Translations under genes and position numbers: made by a program
The notes under the pieces: generated by a model
Told to the model about the DNA's origin: nothing
Database searches by the model: none
What the model saw: the letters and a program-made list of their open reading frames with translations, nothing else
Origin: an uncultured Bacteroidota bacterium
Lineage (GTDB): Bacteria > Bacteroidota > Bacteroidia > NS11-12g > UBA955
Direction: 5' to 3'
Length of the DNA: 43,475 nt
NCBI GenBank assembly: GCA_937867025.1
Contig: CALMKH010000215.1
Span: 1-43,475, forward strand
Shown here: in pieces, positions 24,792 through 33,337 of the stretch
How positions within the stretch are numbered: position 1 is the stretch's first letter
Layout of the letters: each line of letters starts with the position of its first letter

Positions 24792-26549
24792 TTACTTAAG
24801 CACAGTTATAGTCCCGTCAAAATATAATACTTTTCCATTTAAACCGACAATTGTCGCACGATATAGGTAAACATCGCTTTGCACAAACTCACCGTTCTCT
24901 TTTCCATCCCAGGCTTTTTCAATATTGTGTGTTTCAAAGACAATCTGGCCCCATCGATTATAAATAATAAAGGAACTGGCAGCAGTATCAATAAAGGTGC
25001 CTTTGGGAAAAAAAGTGTTGTTATATCCATTCAGTTGAATGGCATTAGGGAAAAATACAATTGGGTCAGCAGTTATACATTGTATATTGCTATAACTCGT
25101 ATCTCTCCGGGGATAGCTGGGGGTAGGGGCATTTTCTAGTGCCCTGACGGCGTAACATATTTTTTCCTGGTTTACTCCAAACACGGTATTGTCATTTGCA
25201 AATTTCGTGCTATTGTTTAGCGCGTTTAAAACGTTCCACGTGGAACTCTTGTCATAATTCTCATTATCGCTTAGTAAAAGCTCTTGACTTTGAGTAAATT
25301 TAATAAAATCACTATAAAGACTCCAGTTTATCTGCTGATTTCCCGGGCTTAGCATGCTAACTGATAAAAGAATAGTTTTAGCTGTTTGAGAGGTGTCAAA
25401 AATGAGGTTGCAGGGCCCCTCTGTGGTAAAATAGTAGCTATATGATTTGGTTTGGACGTTGACATTGTTATCAATCAATTCCAAGGTTCCACCGGTATGA
25501 TTTAGACTCTGCCACAATTGGAACGGATCATTGCCTTCCGCCTTGTATACATTTACCTTCTGAAGGGACGTCGAAGTTTCAGTAACAAGGGTTAATTCTA
25601 TTATACCTCTCTGAACGGAAGCTTTAGCAACATAGGAATTGGCTGCCGCTGTTATAGTGTTGGTGTTTACACAGACAATATTCGAGGATGAGGATATGTT
25701 TGCCCCCGATTTAAATGCCCGTACATAAAAACAGTATGTTTCCCCAAAAACAGGAAAGTTGTAGGTAAACTGAGAAATAGCAGGATTGACTGATCCCACC
25801 AGGAGCTTGTAGTTTCCCGTGCCAGACTTCATATAAATCTGGTATTCCTGTTCTGCCCAGCCTACATAACGGCTCCAGGTCAGACTTATTGATTTTTGAC
25901 ACTGATCGTATGCCGCCTGGAGATGAATAGTGCTATGTCGCAAACTGATAAGGGATAAGTTCCTGCAACTGTCATATGCAGCGATGCTGTAACTGACAGC
26001 ATTTACGGATGGGTCCCTGGGCCCGATATCCTGAAAGGACGTATTAACGATATCACCTATTGTATCATTGTTCCCCGTAACATGGTAAATATAATAACCT
26101 TTTATGTCTTTGCTTGGATTATTACTCCAGCCAAGGTTGGATTTCTGACTAGTGAGATCCACGCTCACAGAATCCAATTGGGAATCAAAGGGTGCGGTGT
26201 TGTCAATGGTTATTGTATCACTGAATACACTGTCAACGCCGTTACACGCTTTGTTATATACAAGATAAAACTCCCAGTCCTTCAGGTTTTTTAATTTGAT
26301 GGAAATATTGTCCAGGCTGAAGTTGTTGTAGGATCCCAAAAAGTTGAACGTGCTCAGAATATCATCGCGTCCATAGAGGCTGAAACTGGTAAAAGAGTTA
26401 CAATTGTCAGTTGGTTTAAACCAAAGTAAATCAAGGGTAGAGTCAAGCCTATTTAAACAAGCTCTTCGCATTTTTGGCCTCGTTTCTACCGCGGAAACCA
26501 AATGGGCCCAGAAGACAGAAAGGATCAATATAAAAAGCTTAGACTTCAC
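24792..26549 (-). CDS. Exported protein with fibronectin-like domains and a CHU_C (T9SS type B) C-terminal domain
   Basis: 585 residues, GTG start. A signal peptide (MKSKLFILILSVFWAHLVSAV) is followed by beta-sandwich, fibronectin-III-like repeats (for example GYYIYHVTGNNDT; YQIYMKSGTGNYK; NVYKAEGNDPFQLW). The last 85 residues form the gliding-motility-associated CHU_C domain: FFPNAIQLNGYNNTF, FIIYNRWGQIVFET, AWDGKENG and SDVYLYRATIVG. This domain targets proteins to the type IX secretion system, so the product should be surface-attached or released. It overlaps the second M16 gene by 11 bases and abuts ybeY. A parS palindrome is embedded in its codons (SSTWNV). Confidence 0.9.
   Translation of the reverse strand: MKSKLFILILSVFWAHLVSAVETRPKMRRACLNRLDSTLDLLWFKPTDNCNSFTSFSLYGRDDILSTFNFLGSYNNFSLDNISIKLKNLKDWEFYLVYNKACNGVDSVFSDTITIDNTAPFDSQLDSVSVDLTSQKSNLGWSNNPSKDIKGYYIYHVTGNNDTIGDIVNTSFQDIGPRDPSVNAVSYSIAAYDSCRNLSLISLRHSTIHLQAAYDQCQKSISLTWSRYVGWAEQEYQIYMKSGTGNYKLLVGSVNPAISQFTYNFPVFGETYCFYVRAFKSGANISSSSNIVCVNTNTITAAANSYVAKASVQRGIIELTLVTETSTSLQKVNVYKAEGNDPFQLWQSLNHTGGTLELIDNNVNVQTKSYSYYFTTEGPCNLIFDTSQTAKTILLSVSMLSPGNQQINWSLYSDFIKFTQSQELLLSDNENYDKSSTWNVLNALNNSTKFANDNTVFGVNQEKICYAVRALENAPTPSYPRRDTSYSNIQCITADPIVFFPNAIQLNGYNNTFFPKGTFIDTAASSFIIYNRWGQIVFETHNIEKAWDGKENGEFVQSDVYLYRATIVGLNGKVLYFDGTITVLK
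25233..25246. promoter_or_regulatory. parS-like ParB binding site 3
   Basis: A perfect GTTCCACGTGGAAC palindrome inside the CHU_C gene, 736 bp from site 2. All three sites fall in a span under 0.9 kb. Confidence 0.85.
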
Positions 26550-27786
26550 CTGAAACGCAGTATTTTAACGTATTAATGTCCAAATAATTGTTGGCACATT
26601 CCTGAATCTGTTGAGGTGTTATGGAGTTTATCGCTTTAAAGTAATGGTTGTAGTAGTCCTTATCCGTATCGAGATCAATAAAGGATTTTAGCCTTTCACT
26701 GATATTAAAAGCGCCGTCGAAGTTCCTCGACAAGGCGCCGAGCAGGTAATTCCTGGCCACTGTTAATTCTTCCTTTTCTACCGGCTGGACCTGCAGCTGA
26801 CGGATCTCCCTGATGATTTCTTCCTTTACCTGGGAGGTTAAAAGACTGTTGCATTCGCTGCTTATTTTAAAAAGGCTGAAACCCTTGAAGGGTGTAAGAC
26901 TCGAATGTATGCCGTAAGTGAGGCCTTTTTCTTCCCGGATGTTCTTCATAAGCCTGGATCCGAAATAACCCCCGAGCACCAGGTTTAAGATACTTAGCGT
27001 GAAGTAATCACTATCGGACCTCGAAGGCAGTATTTTACCGAATCTGATCGAGTTTTGTGTTGAACCGCTTTTGGATATTAATTCTTCATTTATAGATAAG
27101 GAGGGAGCACTTTCGTCAGAAGGCAGCGTCATAACAGTGTCCTGAACATTAAATCCTGTCAGTTTAAGCAGGTTCTCAATCTGGGTTTGTTCCGACCCGG
27201 TAAAGATAAAATAAGCATCTTTGAGATTCTCTTTAAAAGCTAAAAGATCATCCTGTTGAACGGCGTTAATTGATTCGGAGCTTGATGACATGCTGTAAGG
27301 ATGAGCCTCTCCCAAAATCAGTTTATGAATTGATCTGTTGGCAAGATAGCTGGTCTTATTCAAATTAATGTTTAATTCGCTGATCTTTCGGCTTTTATAA
27401 ATGTCCAGCTCTTTTCTGTCATACATACAGTTGCTATAGGCATCATGAACGATTTCAAGAAGTTTCTGTATATTCTCATTCATTCCGAATATCGTAATGC
27501 TGGAACTGTAATAATCACTGGCCTTAAAGACATATCCGCCCAGCTGGTCGATTTCGTCCGCAATATCCGCAGCCGTTTTGGATGCCGTTCCGCTCAAAAG
27601 GAGATCCATCCCGTAAAGGCTGTGAAATTTATTGTCAAGAAATGAGTAGCCCGCCTTGGGAAAAACTATCTCAAGCTTAAAAACACCTTCGTCTGAAAAG
27701 ATGCGGTACAGGTTTTTGTTTCGTTCCGGAAAACCGGTCTTAAGACTGTCTATGGGCTTTATTTCAGGCGCTGACTGGCGATTCAT
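26539..27786 (-). CDS. M16-family peptidase-like protein, probably non-catalytic subunit
   Basis: 415 residues. The two-lobed M16 fold is visible: an N-terminal lobe with GYVFKASDYYSSSITIFGM and a C-terminal lobe with the YFGSRLMKNIREEKGLTYGIHSS segment, which is the conserved R/Y region of the second domain. The zinc-binding HxxEH motif is absent: the equivalent position reads KFHSLYGMDLLLSGTASK. It should therefore pair with the active M16 protein encoded just upstream, as in other two-gene M16 pairs (processing-peptidase-like heterodimers). It overlaps that gene by 23 bases. No signal peptide is seen, so a cytoplasmic or non-Sec location is likely. Confidence 0.9.
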   Translation of the reverse strand: MNRQSAPEIKPIDSLKTGFPERNKNLYRIFSDEGVFKLEIVFPKAGYSFLDNKFHSLYGMDLLLSGTASKTAADIADEIDQLGGYVFKASDYYSSSITIFGMNENIQKLLEIVHDAYSNCMYDRKELDIYKSRKISELNINLNKTSYLANRSIHKLILGEAHPYSMSSSSESINAVQQDDLLAFKENLKDAYFIFTGSEQTQIENLLKLTGFNVQDTVMTLPSDESAPSLSINEELISKSGSTQNSIRFGKILPSRSDSDYFTLSILNLVLGGYFGSRLMKNIREEKGLTYGIHSSLTPFKGFSLFKISSECNSLLTSQVKEEIIREIRQLQVQPVEKEELTVARNYLLGALSRNFDGAFNISERLKSFIDLDTDKDYYNHYFKAINSITPQQIQECANNYLDINTLKYCVSGEV

Positions 27787-29020
27787 GCTGGTTTTTATAT
27801 TTAAGTACGACGTGATTATTCTTCAGTAGATATGATTCACAGACGCTGCGTATCATATCGCTTGTAATGGTTTTTAACTGGGATACTTCCGTGTTTATCA
27901 GATTGGGATCGCCCAGGCGATGGGCGTAACAAAGACCCATGGCCTTATTTAAGACTGAAGTTTTACTGAACAGGTTGCTTGTCACAGTCTTGTTTTTGAC
28001 CTTTTCAAGCTCATTTTCGGGGATACCGTTGGTTTTAATATCGTTGAGTATTTCGAGGACTGATTTTTCGGCGTCCTCAAAGCTTATTCCCGCAGCGAGT
28101 TTTCCTTCCACAACAAAGAGCCCTTCATCAATATCCCCTGTCAGATAGGCTTGCACGTGTGTGAAGAGGCCCGCTTCCTTAACCAGTTTTTTCGTAAAAC
28201 GCGAAGAATCGGAGCCGGACAGGATGTCCGACAACAGATCAAAGGCAAAATATGAGGGATGCATTCGCTCCACCATGTTAAAGGCCATGTATATGGCGTT
28301 TTGTGGAACATCTGCCGTTATGGTCAGTTCACGACGGTTTGGTTTGACGGTTTCCCTCGGATACGTATTTGGATTTACCGGACCTGCGGGTATGTCTCCA
28401 AACCATTTTTCCGTCAGGCGTTTCGCCTCGTCAAAACCGATGTTACCCGCTATACAGAGCACAGCATTTGAGGGGTTATAGTACGTTTCAAAAAATTGAA
28501 TGACATCGTCCAGGCACGCATTTTCAATATGACTGATCTCTTTTCCTATGGTGGCCCAGCGGTAGGGATGGTTTTCGTATGCCACCGGACGCAATTTCAG
28601 CCACGAATCGCCATATGGCTGATTGAGATAACGTTGCTTGAACTCTTCAATGACTACACCTTTCTGGACCGAGAGAGATTTTTCGGAAAAATCAAGCCGT
28701 AACATCCTGTCACTTTCCAGCCACAGTGCGGTCTCAATGTTTTCACATGGAAGCGTTATATAATAATTGGTAATGTCATTGCTGGTAAAGGCATTGTTTT
28801 CGCCGCTCGCTTTCTGCAGAGGTGTGTCGAAAGATGGAATATTGACGGAACCGCCGAACATAAGATGTTCAAACAAATGCGCAAAACCTGTTTTTTCAGG
28901 ATTTTCGTCCCGAGCCCCGACATTGTAAAGCAGGTTGGTGACACACAAACTGGTATTATTGTCCAGGTGATGAATAAGTGTCAGACCATTTTCAAGGCGG
29001 TGTATATTATAAGAAATCAC
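27764..29020 (-). CDS. M16-family zinc metallopeptidase (catalytic partner)
   Basis: 418 residues from a GTG start. The inverted zinc motif HLFEHLMFGG is at about residues 48-52, and the distal Glu ligand lies near 129 in VVIEEFKQRY. The second lobe has FTKKLVKEAGLFTHVQAYLTG. M16 enzymes of this kind degrade or process peptides; the substrate is unknown. Sequence features fit a heterodimer with the HxxEH-less protein encoded by the overlapping downstream gene. It is the first gene of the operon that continues through the CHU_C gene, ybeY, mnmG and the Ig-like lipoprotein. Confidence 0.94.
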   Translation of the reverse strand: MISYNIHRLENGLTLIHHLDNNTSLCVTNLLYNVGARDENPEKTGFAHLFEHLMFGGSVNIPSFDTPLQKASGENNAFTSNDITNYYITLPCENIETALWLESDRMLRLDFSEKSLSVQKGVVIEEFKQRYLNQPYGDSWLKLRPVAYENHPYRWATIGKEISHIENACLDDVIQFFETYYNPSNAVLCIAGNIGFDEAKRLTEKWFGDIPAGPVNPNTYPRETVKPNRRELTITADVPQNAIYMAFNMVERMHPSYFAFDLLSDILSGSDSSRFTKKLVKEAGLFTHVQAYLTGDIDEGLFVVEGKLAAGISFEDAEKSVLEILNDIKTNGIPENELEKVKNKTVTSNLFSKTSVLNKAMGLCYAHRLGDPNLINTEVSQLKTITSDMIRSVCESYLLKNNHVVLKYKNQHESPVSA

Positions 29021-29024
29021 CTTG

Positions 29025-29032
29025 CAAAGATA
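29025..29032 (-). promoter_or_regulatory. -7 element of the M16-ybeY-mnmG operon, leaderless geometry
   Basis: The reverse strand reads TATCTTTG, the classical Bacteroidota -7 sequence, with four bases between it and the GTG start at 29020. This is the same geometry as pheS. No clear -33 TTG is seen. The rest of the 110-bp gap to 29130 holds nothing else recognisable. Confidence 0.5.
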
Positions 29033-29130
29033 GCGAATATGCTGTAAACATCAGAATCTCAGCACACCGGATTTGCACAGCGGATCATGAGTTTGGACAG
29101 TTTGCAGGATTTTGAAAAATAAAGGCAGGC

Positions 29131-29709
29131 TTAATGCTCGTCTATAAGCAAAAAAGCATTTTTGAACCTATGGAAATACTTTATATTCAATTGGATACGA
29201 AACTCGCTTTTCAGCACTATATCACTGAAGAAACGGTTGTTCTCAGGGTTTTCAACCTGCGATGACCTTCCGAACAGGATCAGGTTTTCGGCTTTGCTGA
29301 AATATTTGACGGGATGGAGTTCGGATGTAAAACACAAACCGTTGGTAGTGCCCTCGAGCCTGGAAAAACTGCAAAGCAGGGTTTTTTCCATTCTGCTCAC
29401 CGGTAAAAAATTAATGCTGTTATCTGAAAACAATTCAACAAGGTTCCGCTCTTCAATCGCAAGCGGCCCGAGCTCATATGTCTCCTGCAGTTTCACCGCC
29501 TGGTGCATCAGGTCGTACATTCCCCGGTAGCTGTTGAAAAAGAAACCGTGGTCCACCCATGATTTTACAAAACTTTCATCCTGAAGCAAAACCGGTTTTT
29601 TAATGATATCCTTTTCAAAATTCAGGAGAGGGTATTTGTTCGGAAGAGGCTGTACCAGGCCTTTTCGTATGCTTTTCAGAAGCTGTTCTTTAGGGGTAAT
29701 TTCGAACAC
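29131..29709 (-). CDS. LUD (LutC/YkgG)-like domain protein
   Basis: The track starts at a TTG (29751), but the GTG at 29709 (VFEITPKEQLLKSIRKGL) gives the typical LUD opening and is preferred, making about 192 residues. Family-like elements: an N-terminal K..LL..IRK helix, a central acidic stretch, and LEGTTNGLCFTSE, which replaces the usual 'DTGS' strand-turn. A strand and loop (ENLILFGRSSQVEN) follow in place of the 'VFPPVHI' strand. LUD proteins act in lactate utilisation (LutABC), but lutA and lutB are not nearby and the motif is degenerate, so the function is open. It is divergent from the ABC exporter gene. Confidence 0.5.
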   Translation of the reverse strand: MFEITPKEQLLKSIRKGLVQPLPNKYPLLNFEKDIIKKPVLLQDESFVKSWVDHGFFFNSYRGMYDLMHQAVKLQETYELGPLAIEERNLVELFSDNSINFLPVSRMEKTLLCSFSRLEGTTNGLCFTSELHPVKYFSKAENLILFGRSSQVENPENNRFFSDIVLKSEFRIQLNIKYFHRFKNAFLLIDEH

Positions 29710-29730
29710 AGGAAATTTGATAATAAATTT

Positions 29731-29746
29731 TACCTTTGCAAAGAAA
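29731..29746. promoter_or_regulatory. Overlapping back-to-back -7 elements (ABC exporter / LUD-like gene)
   Basis: TACCTTTG (29731-29738, forward) matches TAnnTTTG exactly. The reverse strand of 29739-29746 reads TTTCTTTG, one mismatch. They share a CTTTGCAAAG palindrome, so RNA polymerase could face either way but hardly both at once. -33 elements are poor. Confidence 0.4.
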
Positions 29747-29775
29747 ATCAATATACCTTAAAAACTAAAATTAAG

Positions 29776-31506
29776 TTGTCTTCATCAAGAAATGCCATAA
29801 TAGAAACCATAAGAAGCATTAACTTGTTGCTGGATAAACCAAGCCTTAGAAAAGGGAAGCGTCTCCTGTTCATGACCGGCCTGGTTTCGATAGCGGATGT
29901 ATTGGCCCTTGCGGCAGTTGTTCCCGTTCTTATGCTGGCTATCGATGGAGATTTTCTGGCCAAAAGCAGAAAGCTCAGGTATATTTATAAACTCACCGGC
30001 ATTTCCAAGGAATCCTCATTCCTTATTTTTCTGATCCTGGGTGTAGTATTCTTTTTTATCCTGAAAAACCTGCTGGCAATACTGATCCAGAAACGCTTGA
30101 ACCGCTTGTGTACAACATTGGTTCAGAATTTTACGGAGAACACCTTCTACCATATAATTGGTCAGCCGTTTGAAAAGATCATCAGCAAGGGCACCACGGA
30201 TTTTCTGAATAAAATCCATTTCAATTCCATGTATTTCGCCACAGGGGTGCTGATTCCGTTTGTAAATGTAGTGGGGGAAAGTCTTGTCATTTTTCTCATA
30301 CTCGTCTTTATTATCTGGTTCAACCCGACAATATTTTTCCTGATTGTCATGGTAACCGCCCCGGCATTTTATTTCATCAACAGCAGCATCAAGCAGAAAA
30401 TATACAATCTCGGGGAAAAAACAAAAGGCAGGCGGGAAGAAACCATCGAAAGCCTTAACATAGGGATCAACGGATTGATAGACGTCAAGGTGAATCATTC
30501 GTCAGGGTTTTTTATAAAAGACTTTTTAAACAAGCAAAAATTTCTGATCGACAGTGACCTGAAGTCCATTTATTACCAGAACATACCATCAAGGGCTAAT
30601 GAAATTGTGGTCCTGATCGGGGTGATCATCCTGGTGATCTACGGGTATTTCTTTTCCAGCAATCCTGCCGGCTTGCGGGCTCTGGCCGCGGTCTTTGTCC
30701 TGTCTGTCTTCAGGCTGATCCCCGCCATCAACCGTTTACTGATAGGGGTTATGAAAATGAAACTCAACCAGCACACTATCGGGTTTCTGCACCACAGCAA
30801 CCGGAACAACAGGATAATGAAGGACGGGGTCATTCATTTCAGGGACGAGATAAGGCTCGAAAATATTTTTTACCGTTACCAGGATTCGCATGAACCCCTG
30901 CTCAAAAATGTGTCGTTTAATATCAGAAAAGGGGAAGTGTTCGGAATTACGGGGATAAGCGGGAGCGGCAAAAGCACCGTCATGAAGATCATATCCGGCC
31001 TGATAGAGCCTATGGGCGGGCGCATAATGATTGACAATGCCGAGTTGAATGAGGGCAATGTCCATTCATGGCAGAACCAGATAGGGTTTGTACACCAGTC
31101 GCCATTTATTTTTAATAAAACCATCTACGAGAATATCGCATTGAATTCAACATATGATACCGAAAAAATGAAAAATGCCATCCTGTTTTCGGGTTTGAAG
31201 CCTTTTGTGGATCAGTTGCCGAAAGGCATCAACACATCCCTGGGCGAGCAGGGGTCTAAAATCAGCGAGGGGCAGAAACAAAGGATGGCAATTGCCAGGG
31301 CGCTTTATAAGGACGCATCATTACTGCTGTTTGACGAAGCTACAAGTTCGCTGGATTCCAGTACTGAGGACATAATTATAGAAAGTTTACAAAATCTGAA
31401 AAAACAAAAAGTTACAATCATTATTATTGCACACCAGAACAGGATCATGAAAATCTGTGATACCTGTTACGATATTGAGAAAGGGAAACAGCTGAAAAAT
31501 GAATGA
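29776..31506 (+). CDS. ABC exporter (half-transporter, MsbA/PglK-like)
   Basis: 576 residues, probable TTG start; the nearest in-frame ATG lies inside the first membrane helix. Six transmembrane helices (about 33-325) are fused to an ATPase domain: Walker A GISGSGKST near 393, Q-loop IGFVHQSPF, Walker B LLLFDEATSSLD near 520, and switch His in IIIIAHQNR. The signature loop reads ISEGQKQR instead of LSGGQ. It resembles lipid-linked-glycan flippases such as PglK. As the first gene of the polysaccharide locus it may flip a lipid-linked glycan or export another surface lipid, a second route next to Wzm/Wzt. It overlaps the oxidoreductase gene by eight bases. Confidence 0.9.
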   Translation: MSSSRNAIIETIRSINLLLDKPSLRKGKRLLFMTGLVSIADVLALAAVVPVLMLAIDGDFLAKSRKLRYIYKLTGISKESSFLIFLILGVVFFFILKNLLAILIQKRLNRLCTTLVQNFTENTFYHIIGQPFEKIISKGTTDFLNKIHFNSMYFATGVLIPFVNVVGESLVIFLILVFIIWFNPTIFFLIVMVTAPAFYFINSSIKQKIYNLGEKTKGRREETIESLNIGINGLIDVKVNHSSGFFIKDFLNKQKFLIDSDLKSIYYQNIPSRANEIVVLIGVIILVIYGYFFSSNPAGLRALAAVFVLSVFRLIPAINRLLIGVMKMKLNQHTIGFLHHSNRNNRIMKDGVIHFRDEIRLENIFYRYQDSHEPLLKNVSFNIRKGEVFGITGISGSGKSTVMKIISGLIEPMGGRIMIDNAELNEGNVHSWQNQIGFVHQSPFIFNKTIYENIALNSTYDTEKMKNAILFSGLKPFVDQLPKGINTSLGEQGSKISEGQKQRMAIARALYKDASLLLFDEATSSLDSSTEDIIIESLQNLKKQKVTIIIIAHQNRIMKICDTCYDIEKGKQLKNE

Positions 31507-32542
31507 AAGGGTAATAAAGTTCGCTGTCGTAGGCAGCGGGCACATCGGGAAAAGGCATGCGGAAATGATCGTAAGACATCCCGAAGCGGAACTGGTTGCG
31601 TTATGTGATATAAAACCTCAAAACAGTCTGGAACTGGGCGTATACGATGTTCCTTTTTTCTCGACTATCAACGAGCTTCTGTCTTCTGATCTTGATTTTG
31701 ACGTGTTGTGTGTTGCGACGCCGAACGGCCTGCATGCGGAGCACGCGCTTCTGGGCCTTGAGAAGAAAAAGCATATCGTGATAGAGAAGCCGATGGCGCT
31801 GTCGAAAGCCGATTGTGAAAAAATAATATTCAAGGCTTTGCAGGTTTCCAGACAGGTGTTCTGTGTCATGCAGAACAGGTATTCCCCGCCTTCCCAATGG
31901 ATAAAAGACCTTGTTACAAGAGGGGTTTTAGGAAAAATATTCATGGTTCAGATCAACTGTTACTGGAACCGTGACGAAAGGTATTATAAACCCCACGGCT
32001 GGAAAGGCAAGCTCGACCTGGATGGCGGCACCCTGTTTACGCAGTTTTCGCATTTTATTGACATCATGTACTGGCTGTTCGGAGACATCGGGGACATACA
32101 GGCTAAGTTCAACGACTTCAATCACGCCGGCCTTACGGATTTTGAAGACAGCGGCTTTGTGAATTTCAATTTTCTCAACGGTGGAATGGGATGCATTAAT
32201 TATTCCACCTCCGTCTGGCAACAGAATATGGAGAGCAGCCTTACCATTGTGGCAGAGAACGGCAGCGTGAAAATAGGCGGGCAATATATGAATGAAGTGG
32301 AATACTGCCTGATAAAGGATTATGAGATGCCGCAGCTTCCCGCTTCCAATCCTGCGAATGATTACGGGCCCTACAAAGGTTCGGCGGCGAATCACAATTA
32401 TATTTATGAAAATGTAATTGACACGTTAAAGAACAGGAACACAATCACCACCAATGCACTGGAAGGCCTGAAGGTGGTTGAGATCATTGAAAGGATTTAT
32501 AAACTGAATCCATATATAAAAGCCAATCAGGATGTCCGCTAA
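31499..32542 (+). CDS. Gfo/Idh/MocA-family oxidoreductase (WlbA/WbpB-like)
   Basis: 347 residues. The N-terminal Rossmann fold has [13 protein letters not shown] for NAD(P) and the catalytic-lysine region [10 protein letters not shown]. The C-terminal substrate domain has the [22 protein letters not shown] and [13 protein letters not shown] segments typical of nucleotide-sugar 3-dehydrogenases such as WlbA/WbpB. These oxidise C3 of UDP-GlcNAc(A) before transamination. An aminotransferase and an acetyltransferase occur later in the locus, but their closest partners suggest a dTDP pathway, so the exact substrate is uncertain. The gene overlaps its neighbours on both sides. Confidence 0.85.
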   Translation: MNERVIKFAVVGSGHIGKRHAEMIVRHPEAELVALCDIKPQNSLELGVYDVPFFSTINELLSSDLDFDVLCVATPNGLHAEHALLGLEKKKHIVIEKPMALSKADCEKIIFKALQVSRQVFCVMQNRYSPPSQWIKDLVTRGVLGKIFMVQINCYWNRDERYYKPHGWKGKLDLDGGTLFTQFSHFIDIMYWLFGDIGDIQAKFNDFNHAGLTDFEDSGFVNFNFLNGGMGCINYSTSVWQQNMESSLTIVAENGSVKIGGQYMNEVEYCLIKDYEMPQLPASNPANDYGPYKGSAANHNYIYENVIDTLKNRNTITTNALEGLKVVEIIERIYKLNPYIKANQDVR

Positions 32543-33254
32543 AATATTATCGATCATTGTTCCTGCATATAATGAAGCCAACACCATTCACTTCATCCTG
32601 GACAAGATCAGAGATGTTGAACTGATCCAGGGAATATCTAAACAAATACTGATTGTAAATGACTGCTCAACAGATAATTCAGGCGATGTAATTAAACAAT
32701 ACATTCAGTCAAATAACGGTGTAGAGATCATCTATCTTGAGCATGAGGTAAACCAAGGGAAGGGGGCGGCTATACACACGGGCATAGCAAAGGCCACGGG
32801 TGATTATATTATTATCCAGGATGCTGACCTGGAATATAATCCGAATGAGTACAACCATATGCTGAGGCCAATCGTTGACGGTTTCGCCGATGTGGTTTAC
32901 GGAAGCCGTTTTATGGGTGGAAGACCTCACCGCATATTGTTTTTCTGGCACTCCATCGGCAACAAGTTCCTGACCTTCCTCTCGAATATGCTGACCAATC
33001 TTAACCTGACGGATATGGAAACCTGCTATAAGCTGTTCAGGTCGGAGATCATAAAGCCTGTCAAGTTCAAGGAAAAACGCTTCGGTTTTGAACCTGAAGT
33101 GACGGCCAGGATATCCAGGATTCCTGGAATCCGCATCTATGAAGTCGGCATCTCCTACTATGGCCGGACCTATGAAGAAGGGAAGAAAATCGGGTGGAAA
33201 GACGGTTTCAGGGCTATCTTCTGCATCATCAAGTATAATTTGTTTGTTAAATAA
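32532..33254 (+). CDS. Glycosyltransferase family 2, dolichyl/undecaprenyl-phosphate sugar synthase-like
   Basis: 240 residues, a compact GT2 of the DPM1/Ppm1 type. It has [18 protein letters not shown] at the N-terminus, [10 protein letters not shown], the QDADLEYNP metal site (DxD-like), YGSRFMGG, and the [18 protein letters not shown] motif typical of polyprenyl-phosphate mannosyl- or glucosyltransferases. There is no long C-terminal membrane region. It probably makes a lipid-phosphate sugar donor at the inner face of the membrane. Its 3' end contains the -33 element of the next promoter. Confidence 0.9.
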   Translation: MSAKILSIIVPAYNEANTIHFILDKIRDVELIQGISKQILIVNDCSTDNSGDVIKQYIQSNNGVEIIYLEHEVNQGKGAAIHTGIAKATGDYIIIQDADLEYNPNEYNHMLRPIVDGFADVVYGSRFMGGRPHRILFFWHSIGNKFLTFLSNMLTNLNLTDMETCYKLFRSEIIKPVKFKEKRFGFEPEVTARISRIPGIRIYEVGISYYGRTYEEGKKIGWKDGFRAIFCIIKYNLFVK

Positions 33255-33273
33255 AAAAAATCGAGTAGTTTTG
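33243..33273 (+). promoter_or_regulatory. Promoter of the wHTH-UpxY-Wzm operon
   Basis: TTTG (33243-33246), a 19-base spacer and TAGTTTTG (33266-33273) match the Bacteroidota consensus exactly. The -33 box lies inside the end of the GT2 gene. The predicted start of transcription is near 33280, giving a leader of about eight bases. Confidence 0.75.
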
Positions 33274-33279
33274 CTACTC
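33263..33279. promoter_or_regulatory. Inverted-repeat operator overlapping the wHTH promoter
   Basis: GAGTAG TTTTG CTACTC: six-bp arms around five bases, covering the -7 element and reaching the predicted transcription start. Its right half is repeated as TTGCTACTCAA at 33327-33337. It is inferred to be a repressor site, probably for the adjacent winged-helix protein. Confidence 0.6.
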
Positions 33280-33337
33280 AAAATCGCATGATTCAAACCC
33301 TTATATCATCAAAAACCAGGGTAAAATTGCTACTCAA
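33271..33337 (+). repeat. 11-bp direct repeat TTGCTACTCAA
   Basis: Two identical copies, at 33271-33281 (promoter) and 33327-33337 (inside the coding region, read as LLLK), 56 bp apart on the same strand. A second repressor contact or looping site is possible. Confidence 0.5.

Noticed and set aside
30016-30498. 160-residue reverse ORF inside the ABC exporter
   Set aside because: A shadow frame opposite the membrane domain of the exporter; no family features.
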